Below are positions 9,563 to 18,568 of a stretch of 33,017 nt of DNA, piece after piece. The translations under genes and the position numbers were made by a program. The stretch's first letter is position 1. Each line of letters starts with the position of its first letter. The stretch is from an uncultured Bacilli bacterium. Lineage in GTDB: Bacteria; Bacillota_I; Bacilli_A; RF39; UBA660. Under the pieces are notes generated by a model. It worked only from the letters and a program-made list of their open reading frames with translations, did no database searches and was not told where the DNA came from. The stretch spans positions 1 to 33,017 of the forward strand of contig CANQZN010000004.1 of NCBI GenBank assembly GCA_947628365.1, read 5' to 3'.

Positions 9563-10927
9563 ATGAATTCAATTAGTAAGTTATATAAAGTAAAAGACAT
9601 TGATAAAAAATTAGAATATACTTTAGATGAGTTAATACAGGATGGAGTAACTAAAAAAGATATTGAGTATTTAACTTTTTATGGTTATCTAAAAAATAAT
9701 GATAATAAATATATTCTTACTGATACCTTTTTTGCTAAATATGCTAAAAAATTAAAATTCTTTAATCGAGATGAAGAGAGTGCCCAAAAATGTTTTTTGA
9801 AAAGTTTAGAAATTAATCCTAATAATAAAAGTGCCTTATTATCATTTTTTATTGATATATTAAAAAAAGAAAATTTTAAAGAATCTGATTTTCATCATGT
9901 TGTTTCTATATATTCAAGATTATCCATTATTGATGATTATCGTTATTCCGACAATAATTTCTATTTATTCTTATTAAATTATATTGGTAAATTACCAGAT
10001 AGTTGTTATGAATATTTAAAATTATTAGAAAAAGAGAATTTTCTTTTAAGTAAAAGAGAACAACCAAATGATTTAGAAAGGGATATTATTAATAAAATCA
10101 GGAAAAAAGCATTAAATTTAGATTTCAGAGGAGCAATAAAAGCTTATAATGACTATGCTCATATTGCGAGTGCTCCTGCTAATCACATTACTATTTCTAG
10201 ATTACTATTATTTAGGGCAATAAATAGTCAAAACAAATATAATGAAAGGCTTAATTATCTACTTTACATTGGTGATTATGCTAATGCTTTAGGTTACCTA
10301 GAAATGTTAAATAGAAGAAATATTTTAAGTGAAAAGCAAGAATTAATATTAATATCTCTTAGATGTTTACTTAATCTAATTACTCTTGATAAAGTACCTC
10401 AACTAATTAATCATAAACTAATAACTACTACATTAGATGAAGCTATTAAAAATCATGACTTTAAAGAGGCTTTAGAACTTGCTAAGGAAGAAAATTACAA
10501 TGAAAAAAATCACTTATTTGCCATTTTAAAATTAATAAATAATATTAGTAATTCAAAAATAATGGAAGAAGAATATCCTTTAGATGCAACATTTAGAGAT
10601 AACTATTATATGAATGCGATTAAGTATTATATTCGTCATTTTAAATTAACTGAAGCTTTACTTACTATGCATAAATTTTTACGAGTTATTAATAAATGCG
10701 AATATGAAAGTATTATGATAACTATTATAAAATTATATCTATTTAGTAAAAATGAATATGGTAAATTATTTACTAAAATAATGTTAAATATTAGTAAATC
10801 CGATTTTGAAATAACAGATTACTTAAATATTAATAAGGAGTTTAATACTTTAGATGATATTAATATTTATTTAGAAAAACTAATTGATCCAATAGAATAT
10901 GAGAAAAAATTAGAACGAATTATGTAA
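9563..10927 (+). CDS. Hypothetical alpha-solenoid / TPR-like protein
   Basis: ATG 9563 with AAGGTGAC upstream; contains TPR-like SAQKCFLKSLEINPNNKSALLSFFIDILKK and repeated helical pairs; no signal peptide or catalytic motif recognised. Confidence 0.6.
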   Translation: MNSISKLYKVKDIDKKLEYTLDELIQDGVTKKDIEYLTFYGYLKNNDNKYILTDTFFAKYAKKLKFFNRDEESAQKCFLKSLEINPNNKSALLSFFIDILKKENFKESDFHHVVSIYSRLSIIDDYRYSDNNFYLFLLNYIGKLPDSCYEYLKLLEKENFLLSKREQPNDLERDIINKIRKKALNLDFRGAIKAYNDYAHIASAPANHITISRLLLFRAINSQNKYNERLNYLLYIGDYANALGYLEMLNRRNILSEKQELILISLRCLLNLITLDKVPQLINHKLITTTLDEAIKNHDFKEALELAKEENYNEKNHLFAILKLINNISNSKIMEEEYPLDATFRDNYYMNAIKYYIRHFKLTEALLTMHKFLRVINKCEYESIMITIIKLYLFSKNEYGKLFTKIMLNISKSDFEITDYLNINKEFNTLDDINIYLEKLIDPIEYEKKLERIM

Positions 10928-11019
10928 GAGAGATGGTTTTAATGATTGATAATGAAACACCAGAATATGTTCTTAAATTATGCAATAGCAAAAAATACAA
11001 ATAATAACTAAATAGTCAA

Positions 11020-11048
11020 TTGACTATAAAGGAAAAAAGTAATAAAAT
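11020..11048 (+). promoter_or_regulatory. Promoter upstream of the T-box/hisS operon
   Basis: TTGACT (11020-11025) - 17 bp - TAAAAT (11043-11048). Confidence 0.65.
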
Positions 11049-11070
11049 ATAAACATATTAGAGAAATTTT

Positions 11071-11248
11071 CTATGGAAAGACAAGTAATTTATTATTTAT
11101 ATTAAAAGAGAAGACGGTTGGTGAAAAAGTCGATGCAAATAATAAAAGAAGACACTTTCAAATAAACATAGAAACGCTCATGGAAGCGATAAAATTTTAA
11201 GACCTAGAAGTAAGGTGGTACCGCGGGAATTCTCGCCCTTACATAACT
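11071..11248 (+). promoter_or_regulatory. T-box riboswitch controlling the hisS-aspS-asnS-gatCAB cluster
   Basis: Stem I base CTATG/CATAG (11071-11075/11167-11171), specifier-loop region AAGTAA...AGAAGACA, stem III CGCT...AGCG, T-box AAGGTGGTACCGCGGG (11212-11227), terminator GACCTAG...CTAGGTCTTTTT. Confidence 0.95.
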
Positions 11249-11281
11249 AGGTCTTTTTATTTAAAGAAAGAAGGATTATAA

Positions 11282-12544
11282 ATGATAACAAAACCAAAGG
11301 GTACAATTGATGTAACAGGAAATGACTCTATACTATGGGAATATGTCAATTCAGTAGTATCAACTATGATGAGCGCGTATAATTATGAATATATTAGAAC
11401 ACCTATTTTTGAAGCAAGTGAATTATTTCATAGAAGTGTAGGAGAAACATCTGATATAGTTAAAAAAGAAACTTATGATTTTAAAGATAAGGGAGATCGT
11501 AATATTACTTTAAGGCCAGAAGGTACTGCGGGAGTAGTTAGAAGTTATATTGAAAATAAATTATACGCTGAACCTGATGTTAAAAAGTATTTCTATAATG
11601 GAACAATGTATCGTTATGAAAGACCACAAAAAGGAAGACTTAGAGAGTTTACTCAATTTGGGGTAGAAGTACTTGGTAGTAATGATCCAATTATTGATGC
11701 TGAGGTAATTAGTTTACAATATCGTATTTTAGAAGCCTTGCATATTGAGAATTTACAAGTAAATATTAATTCTTTGGGTGACAATGAGTCAAGGAATAAT
11801 TATAGAGAAGCATTAGTTAAATATTTAGAACCAAATATAGATAAGTTATGTCCAGATTGTCAAGAAAGATTTAAAACTAACCCATTAAGAATATTAGATT
11901 GTAAAGTTGATAAAGATAGTGAAATATTAAAAAATGCACCGAAAACTATTGATTATTTAAATAAAGAAAGTAAAGAAAGATTTGATACAGTTTTAAAATA
12001 CTTGGGACTATTAGATATCGATTATGAAGTAAATTCTAATATTGTAAGAGGTCTTGATTATTATGATCATACCGTATTTGAAATAGTATCTTTAGATAAT
12101 GAAGAAACAAAAGCTAATGTTCTAGGTGGTGGAGGCCGTTATAATAAATTAATTAAAGAATTAGATGGCCCAGATTCTTATGGTATTGGTTTTGCTTGTG
12201 GAATTGATCGTATCATTGATGTTTTAAAGGGTATTGATTTATATAAAGATGCTAAAAAAGAAATTGAGTGTTATGTCATGTATGTATCAGAAGAAGAAAA
12301 ACTATATGCCCTAGATATTGTTCAAAATCTAAGATTAAATGGTATAGTTACAGAGACTAATAATTTAAATAAAAGTTTAAAAGCTCAATTTAAAGAAGCT
12401 GATCGCTTATATGCTAAATATTTAATTATTTTAAATAATGAAGATTTAAAAAAAGGTTTAGTTAATGTTAAAGATAATAGAACTAAAGAAGAAGAAAAAG
12501 TTGATCTTGATGAATTAACTGAATACATAATTGGTAATTTATAA
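11282..12544 (+). CDS. hisS: Histidyl-tRNA synthetase
   Basis: KPKGTIDVTG, LRPEGTAGVVRSYIE, YNGTMYRYERPQKGRLREFTQFGVEVLG, GLDYYDHTVFEI, GGGGRYNKLI. Confidence 0.97.
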   Translation: MITKPKGTIDVTGNDSILWEYVNSVVSTMMSAYNYEYIRTPIFEASELFHRSVGETSDIVKKETYDFKDKGDRNITLRPEGTAGVVRSYIENKLYAEPDVKKYFYNGTMYRYERPQKGRLREFTQFGVEVLGSNDPIIDAEVISLQYRILEALHIENLQVNINSLGDNESRNNYREALVKYLEPNIDKLCPDCQERFKTNPLRILDCKVDKDSEILKNAPKTIDYLNKESKERFDTVLKYLGLLDIDYEVNSNIVRGLDYYDHTVFEIVSLDNEETKANVLGGGGRYNKLIKELDGPDSYGIGFACGIDRIIDVLKGIDLYKDAKKEIECYVMYVSEEEKLYALDIVQNLRLNGIVTETNNLNKSLKAQFKEADRLYAKYLIILNNEDLKKGLVNVKDNRTKEEEKVDLDELTEYIIGNL

Positions 12545-12561
12545 AAAAAGAAGGAGAGTTT

Positions 12562-13851
12562 ATGAAAAGAACACTGATAAGTGAATTAAAAGAAAATGAA
12601 GAAGCTAAAATTAGTGGCTTTTTAGAAAAAATAAGGGATACAAAATACATGGTATTTGCAGTCTTAAAAGATATGAGTGGAACTATTCAAGTTTCTATTG
12701 ATAAAGAGGCTAATAAAGATTTAGTAGCTAAATTAGAAGGCATTATAGCTAGTAGTGTTGCGTCTTTTACTGGTAAAATGGTTAAAAGTGAATATGTTAA
12801 ACAAGGAGGTAGGGAATTTATCCCAACATCTTTAGAAATACTTAGTTCATCTGCAAGCCTTCCTCTTGATGCAACTGCCAATATTGATACTAGACTTGAC
12901 TATCGTTGGTTAGATTTAAGAAGTGATAAAAATAATTTAATGTTATTATGCCAATCTGCTTTAGTTGATGGGATGCGTAAATACTTAGTTAATGAAAAAT
13001 TTACTGAAATTCATACACCAAAATTAATTGGAGCTGCATCAGAGTCTGGTTCAGATGTCTTTGAAGTTAAATATTTTGATCGAACTGCCTATCTTGCTCA
13101 AAGTCCTCAATTTTATAAACAAATGGCTATTGCTAGTGGACTTGAAAAAATATTTGAAATAGCACCTGCTTTTAGGGCGGAAAATTCTAATACTAATAGA
13201 CATACGACAGAATTTACATCATTTGATATTGAAATGGCTTATATAGATTCTTATTTAGATGTTATGGATCTAGAAGAAAATATTTTAATCGCTGGACTTA
13301 CTAATGTTAAAAATTTATATGGTGATGCCGTTAAAGAATTATTTAATGTAGATATTATTATTCCCACAAAACCATTTCCAAGAATTAAATTACAAGATTT
13401 ATATCAAGAATTACATAAAAGATATAACTATGAAATACCAGAACATGATATTGGTGATATGAATGCTGAGGCTGAAAATCTAACTGGCCGTTTTGCCAAA
13501 GAAGTTTATGGTCATGAATTTATCTTTGTAACTGATTTTGCAAAGACTAAAAGAGCATTTTATCATATGCGTGATAATGATATTCCTCAAGGTTATGACC
13601 TAATATGGAAAGGTACTGAAATTACTACTGGAGCCCAAAGAGAACATCGCTTTGATGTTTTAGAAAAACAAGCTAAAGAAAAGGGTTTAGGTAAAGATGT
13701 CGAATTTTATTTACAATTCTTTAAATATGGTTGTCCTCCTCATGGTGGTTTTGGTTTAGGTATTGATCGTCTTAATATGCTTATGTTAGGTCTTCCATCT
13801 CTAAAAGAAGAAATGTTTATTTTTAGAGGGCCAAATAGACTTAACCCATAA
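12562..13851 (+). CDS. aspS: Aspartyl-tRNA synthetase, archaeal/eukaryotic-type (429 aa, no bacterial GAD insertion)
   Basis: N-terminal OB fold; class II motif 2 FEIAPAFRAENSNTNRHTTEFTSFDIEMA; motif 3 GGFGLGIDRLNMLMLGLPSLKEEMFIFRGPNRLNP; length and motifs match the short archaeal-type AspRS. Confidence 0.88.
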   Translation: MKRTLISELKENEEAKISGFLEKIRDTKYMVFAVLKDMSGTIQVSIDKEANKDLVAKLEGIIASSVASFTGKMVKSEYVKQGGREFIPTSLEILSSSASLPLDATANIDTRLDYRWLDLRSDKNNLMLLCQSALVDGMRKYLVNEKFTEIHTPKLIGAASESGSDVFEVKYFDRTAYLAQSPQFYKQMAIASGLEKIFEIAPAFRAENSNTNRHTTEFTSFDIEMAYIDSYLDVMDLEENILIAGLTNVKNLYGDAVKELFNVDIIIPTKPFPRIKLQDLYQELHKRYNYEIPEHDIGDMNAEAENLTGRFAKEVYGHEFIFVTDFAKTKRAFYHMRDNDIPQGYDLIWKGTEITTGAQREHRFDVLEKQAKEKGLGKDVEFYLQFFKYGCPPHGGFGLGIDRLNMLMLGLPSLKEEMFIFRGPNRLNP

Positions 13852-13867
13852 AGAAAGGAAAATAAAA

Positions 13868-15241
13868 ATGGATTTAAAAGATTTATTTAAAAATATTCTA
13901 GATTATGTTTCTAGGGAAGTAACTGTTCGTGGTTGGATAAGAAATCATCGTGATCAAAAAACTTTTGGGTTTATTGATTTTTCTGATGGTACTTCTTTTC
14001 AACACTTACAAATTGTTTATGATGAGACTCTTACTAATTTTGCTGATGTGCAAAAACTTTTAGTAGGCTGTGCCATAGAGGTAACTGGTGAAATTGTAAA
14101 GTCTACTGGTAAACAAGCTTATGAAATGCATGCAAAAAAAATTACTTTACTTGGTAGTTGTCCTGAAGATTATCCAATTCAACCTAAAAGACATACAAGA
14201 GAATATTTAAGAGAAATGGCTTATCTTCGTCCAAGAACAAATATGTTCCAAGCAGTATTTAAAATTAGAAGTGTTGCTGCAATGGCAATTCATGAATATT
14301 TTCAAAGTCATAACTATGTTTATGTTCATACTCCATTAATTACTACTGCTGACTGTGAAGGCTCAGATCAAATGTTTAAAATAACTACATTAGATATGAA
14401 TAATTTACCAAAAGAAAATGGTCAAATTGATATGAAAAAAGATTTATTTGGTCGTCTTGCTTACGTTACAGGAACAGGTCAATTACATGGTGAAGCATTT
14501 GCTATGGCTTTTAAGAAAATTTATACATTTGGGCCAACATTTAGAACTGAGAATTCTAATACGAAAACTCACGCTAATGAATTTTGGATGATTGAACCAG
14601 AAATTGCCTTTTGTGATTTAGAAGGTCTTATGGATATTGAAGAAGAAATGCTAAAATATATTGTGCAATATGTTTTAGATAATTGCCCTGAAGAGATAGA
14701 TTTCTGTGATCAATTTATTGAAAATGGCTTAAAAGATAAGCTTCATAAGTTATTAAATTCTAAATTTACAAGAATAACACATCATGATGTTGTAGATATT
14801 TTAAAGAAAGCACCAGTTAAATGGGAATTTACACCATCATATGAAGATGATATAGCTAAAGAACATGAAAAATATATTACTGAATACTTTAATGGCCCAG
14901 TATTTGTTACTAATTGGCCAAAAGATATTAAAGCATGGTATATGAAAACCAATAGCGATAATAAAACTGTCGCCGCCGTAGATCTTGAAGTACCAGGTGC
15001 TGGTGAATTAATGGGTGGTAGTCAAAGAGAAGATGATTATGATGTATTAATTAAAAGAGCACATGATATGGGTGTTGATACTGATACAGTTGATTGGTAT
15101 TGTAATTTAAGACGTTTTGGTGGCTGTTATCACTCTGGATTTGGTATGGGATTTGAAAGATTAATTATTTATCTAACTGGTGTAGAAAATATTCGTGATG
15201 TTATTCCATTCCCTAGAACTCCTGGCAGTTGTGAATATTAA
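13868..15241 (+). CDS. asnS: Asparaginyl-tRNA synthetase
   Basis: VTVRGWIRNHRDQKTFGFIDFSDGTSFQHLQIV; FGPTFRTENSNTKTHANEFWMIEPEIAF; GGCYHSGFGMGFERLIIYLTGVENIRDVIPFPRTPG. Confidence 0.96.
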   Translation: MDLKDLFKNILDYVSREVTVRGWIRNHRDQKTFGFIDFSDGTSFQHLQIVYDETLTNFADVQKLLVGCAIEVTGEIVKSTGKQAYEMHAKKITLLGSCPEDYPIQPKRHTREYLREMAYLRPRTNMFQAVFKIRSVAAMAIHEYFQSHNYVYVHTPLITTADCEGSDQMFKITTLDMNNLPKENGQIDMKKDLFGRLAYVTGTGQLHGEAFAMAFKKIYTFGPTFRTENSNTKTHANEFWMIEPEIAFCDLEGLMDIEEEMLKYIVQYVLDNCPEEIDFCDQFIENGLKDKLHKLLNSKFTRITHHDVVDILKKAPVKWEFTPSYEDDIAKEHEKYITEYFNGPVFVTNWPKDIKAWYMKTNSDNKTVAAVDLEVPGAGELMGGSQREDDYDVLIKRAHDMGVDTDTVDWYCNLRRFGGCYHSGFGMGFERLIIYLTGVENIRDVIPFPRTPGSCEY

Positions 15242-15261
15242 TTATAAATGGAGATATTTTT

Positions 15262-15573
15262 ATGATGAAATTTACCAAAGAATTAGTAGATAATTACGCT
15301 AATAAATTATTAATTGGTTTAACGGAAGAAGAAAATGCTTTAGTATTAAATGAATTTGATATTATAGATCAAAACATGGAATTAATACTTAAAATTCCAA
15401 ATATTAGTGAAGTTGAACCAATGACCCATGCACTTTCTGATTTTGCATATGAATTACGCGATGATGATGAGGTTGAAGAAAGTATTCCGGTTGTTGAATT
15501 ATTACAAAATTGTGATAGTTATGAAGGCCGTGAAATAAGTGTACCAAAGGTAGTGGGAGGTAAAGAAGTGTAA
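15262..15573 (+). CDS. gatC: Asp/Glu-tRNA amidotransferase subunit C
   Basis: Small ORF directly upstream of gatA with PNISEVEPMTHAL, typical GatC core. Confidence 0.85.
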   Translation: MMKFTKELVDNYANKLLIGLTEEENALVLNEFDIIDQNMELILKIPNISEVEPMTHALSDFAYELRDDDEVEESIPVVELLQNCDSYEGREISVPKVVGGKEV

Positions 15574-17042
15574 TGAATACAGAAAAAACTATTGAAGAAT
15601 TACATGAATTATTAAAATCTGGTCAAATTACTTCTGAAGAATTAGTAAAAGAGTCACTTCTTAAATCTCATGAAGTACAAGAAAAATGTAATGCTTTTGT
15701 TACAATATTAGATGATGCCAAAGGAAGAGAGGTAACAAACGATTTATTATCAGGTATTCCCTATGGTATTAAAGATAACTATTCCACTAAAGGCATCTTA
15801 ACTACTGGTTCATCTAATACGTTAAAAGATTATGTTCCCTTTTTTGATGCAACTGCAGTTTCTAATTTAGCAAAACATGGAGCCATACCCGTAAATAAAA
15901 CAGCTTTAGATGAATTTGGTATGGGTGGTACTGGTACAACTTGTCATACTGGTGTTGTTAGAAATCCTTGGGATTTACAAAGGATGTGTGCAGGTTCTTC
16001 TTCTGGTAGTGCGGCCGCAGTTGCATTTGGTGTTTACCCATATGCTTTAGGTAGTGATACCGGTGACTCAATAAGAAAACCGGCTGCTTTCTGTGGTATA
16101 GTTGGTTATAAACCTACCTATGGTATGATTAGTCGTTATGGCTTGTTCCCCTTTGCATCAAGTCTAGATCACTGTGGTGTTTTAACGCGTTCAGTTAAAG
16201 ATGCTGCAATTGTTGTCGATGCGATGAAAGGAAAAGATAAAAACGATTTAACTAGTTGGAATTCGAGTAATATTCACTTATATGAAAGTATTAACGAAAG
16301 TCTTAAGGGTAAAAAATTATTTTATATTAAAGAGATAGCTAATTTAGATAATTATCCTGATGCCTCTTCTGAATTAAAAGAGCATTTAGAAAACTTTCAA
16401 AAAACTATTGAGTTACTTAAGAGTAATGGAGCAGTTGTAGATGAAGTTAGTATGGATATAACATTACTAAATGCTATTTCAAGTGTATATGTTTGTATAT
16501 CTTGCGCTGAAGCTACAAGTAATATGTCAAATTTAACTGGTATTATCTTTGGCCCAAGGGGAAATGGTAGTAATGTCATGGATATGATAAAAGATCATCG
16601 AACTAAAGGCTTTTCGCCTTTAATTAAAAGAAGATTTGTCATTGGGTCATATATTTTACAAAGAGAAAATCAAGAAAAATATTTTGTTAATGCCCAACGT
16701 GTTAGAAGATTGATTGTTGATAAAATTAATGAATTCTTTAAAAGTTATGATGCTTTAATTTTACCTGTATCAACTGGACCTGCTCCATATCTTGATGGTA
16801 GTAAAGATGAAATGACTAACGATAATACAACTATTTTAGAAGAACATTTACAAATCGGTAATTTTGGTGGTTTTCCTTCCATTACAATTCCCAATGGTTT
16901 TATAAGTGGCTTACCTGTTGGGGTTAATATTACTGGCAAGTGTTATGATGATGTAAATGTCCTAAGTATTGCTTATGGCTTAGAGTGTTTAATGCCATAT
17001 AAAAATCAAATTGCTAAATTAAGGGAGGTTAAAGATGAGTAA
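15573..17042 (+). CDS. gatA: Asp/Glu-tRNA amidotransferase subunit A (amidase)
   Basis: Amidase signature GIPYGIKDN, CAGSSSGSAAAVAFGVYPYALGSDTGDSIRKPAAFCGIVGYKPTYGMISRYGLFPFASSLDHCGVLTRSV. Confidence 0.96.
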   Translation: MNTEKTIEELHELLKSGQITSEELVKESLLKSHEVQEKCNAFVTILDDAKGREVTNDLLSGIPYGIKDNYSTKGILTTGSSNTLKDYVPFFDATAVSNLAKHGAIPVNKTALDEFGMGGTGTTCHTGVVRNPWDLQRMCAGSSSGSAAAVAFGVYPYALGSDTGDSIRKPAAFCGIVGYKPTYGMISRYGLFPFASSLDHCGVLTRSVKDAAIVVDAMKGKDKNDLTSWNSSNIHLYESINESLKGKKLFYIKEIANLDNYPDASSELKEHLENFQKTIELLKSNGAVVDEVSMDITLLNAISSVYVCISCAEATSNMSNLTGIIFGPRGNGSNVMDMIKDHRTKGFSPLIKRRFVIGSYILQRENQEKYFVNAQRVRRLIVDKINEFFKSYDALILPVSTGPAPYLDGSKDEMTNDNTTILEEHLQIGNFGGFPSITIPNGFISGLPVGVNITGKCYDDVNVLSIAYGLECLMPYKNQIAKLREVKDE

Positions 17043-18465
17043 GTATAAAGCTGTAATTGGCTTAGAGATGCACTGTGAATTAAAAAGTAAATCAAAGGTC
17101 TTCTCTAGTGCTCGTAATTCTTATAATGATATACCCAATGATAATGTTAGACCCCTTGATATGGCTTTTCCTGGTACTTTACCAACTTTAAATAAGGAAA
17201 GTGTAAGAGAAGCTCTGATGATGGCAATGGTTTTAAATTGTGAAATACCACCTTATATGTACTTTGATCGTAAAAATTACTATTATCCTGATTTACCTAA
17301 AGGTTATCAAATTACCCAAATGCATAGTCCAGTTGGTGTAAATGGTAAAATTACAATTCAAATAGATGATACTTATAAAGATATATTAATTCATGATATT
17401 CATTTAGAGGAAGACTCTGCTAGCCTAGACCATTATATTGATACATCTCTAATTGATTATAATAGATCTGGTGTACCTCTTTTAGAGTTAGTTACTGAAC
17501 CATGTTTAAATTCAGCAGAGGAAGCCGTTGCGTTTTTAGAATATATGCGTCTTGTTTATCAATATTGTGGGGTATCTGATGCGGATACTAAACTTGGCCA
17601 AATAAGATGTGATGTTAATGTTTCAATTATGGATAAAGATGCCAAGGAATTAGGAACTAAAGTAGAAATTAAAAATGTTAACTCTTTTAGTAATGTCTAT
17701 GATGCCATCAATTATGAAATTAAAAGACAAACTGAACTTAAAGATAATGGTAGATATAATGAAGTTGAACAAGAAACAAGAAGATTTGATGAAGAAACTG
17801 GTACTACTATTCGGATGCGTGGTAAAGTAGATGCTATTGATTATAAATATTTTGTTGAACCTAATATTCCTAAATATAAACTAGCAAGTAGTTGGTTAGA
17901 AAGTATTAAAAAAAGTATTCCAGAATTACCATATGAAAGAAAACAAAAGTATATTAATGAGTATAATTTATCGGAGTATGATGCTAATATAATTATTAAA
18001 AATAAAGAATATGCTGATTATTTTGAAGAGTGTGTAAATTTAGGTATTAATCCTAAGACTGTTGCTAATTACTTAATTGTGCAAATTATTGCTTATTTAA
18101 ATAAAACTAATACTGAATTAAAAGATTTTTATTTAAAACCTATTTATTTAAAACAAATTACAGAAGAGGTAGATAATGGTCATATTTCTTCTAAGCAAGC
18201 TAAAGAAGTATTTAATAAATCTTTAGAAGAAAGAAGAGAACCTAAAAATTATATAACTAAAGATAATGCTCAAATTAGTGATAAAGATGCATTAATAAGT
18301 ATTGTGAAAAATATTTTAGATAATAATAAATCACAAATTGAAGAATATAAAAATGGTAAAAGTAATTTATTTGATTATTTCGTTGGTCAAGTTATGAAAG
18401 AAACTAGAGGTAAAGCTAACCCACCAATGGTTAAAGAAATATTAAATGAATTATTAAATAAATAA
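17035..18465 (+). CDS. gatB: Asp/Glu-tRNA amidotransferase subunit B
   Basis: YKAVIGLEMHCELKSKSKVFS, DRKNYYYPDLPKGYQITQ, LLELVTEP, RCDVNVSI, C-terminal YqeY-like tail. Confidence 0.97.
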   Translation: MSKYKAVIGLEMHCELKSKSKVFSSARNSYNDIPNDNVRPLDMAFPGTLPTLNKESVREALMMAMVLNCEIPPYMYFDRKNYYYPDLPKGYQITQMHSPVGVNGKITIQIDDTYKDILIHDIHLEEDSASLDHYIDTSLIDYNRSGVPLLELVTEPCLNSAEEAVAFLEYMRLVYQYCGVSDADTKLGQIRCDVNVSIMDKDAKELGTKVEIKNVNSFSNVYDAINYEIKRQTELKDNGRYNEVEQETRRFDEETGTTIRMRGKVDAIDYKYFVEPNIPKYKLASSWLESIKKSIPELPYERKQKYINEYNLSEYDANIIIKNKEYADYFEECVNLGINPKTVANYLIVQIIAYLNKTNTELKDFYLKPIYLKQITEEVDNGHISSKQAKEVFNKSLEERREPKNYITKDNAQISDKDALISIVKNILDNNKSQIEEYKNGKSNLFDYFVGQVMKETRGKANPPMVKEILNELLNK

Positions 18466-18471
18466 AAGTAT

Positions 18472-18496
18472 AAATCACGGTAAAACGTGGTTTTTA
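18472..18496 (+). terminator. Rho-independent terminator after gatB
   Basis: AAATCACG GTAAAA CGTGGTTT followed by TT. Confidence 0.6.
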
Positions 18497-18508
18497 TATG
18501 TCTAAAAC

Positions 18509-18536
18509 TTGCAAAAATTTCATAATTTGTTATAAT
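18509..18536 (+). promoter_or_regulatory. Promoter upstream of the sigma-factor gene
   Basis: TTGCAA (18509-18514) - 16 bp - TATAAT (18531-18536). Confidence 0.6.
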
Positions 18537-18568
18537 AAGCTGTAAATATTGTTTAGGGGTGATTGGTT

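Noticed and set aside
18563-18568. TTG at 18563 as the sigma factor start
   Set aside because: Too close to the AGGGGTG RBS; TTG at 18569 has better spacing (still a prediction).
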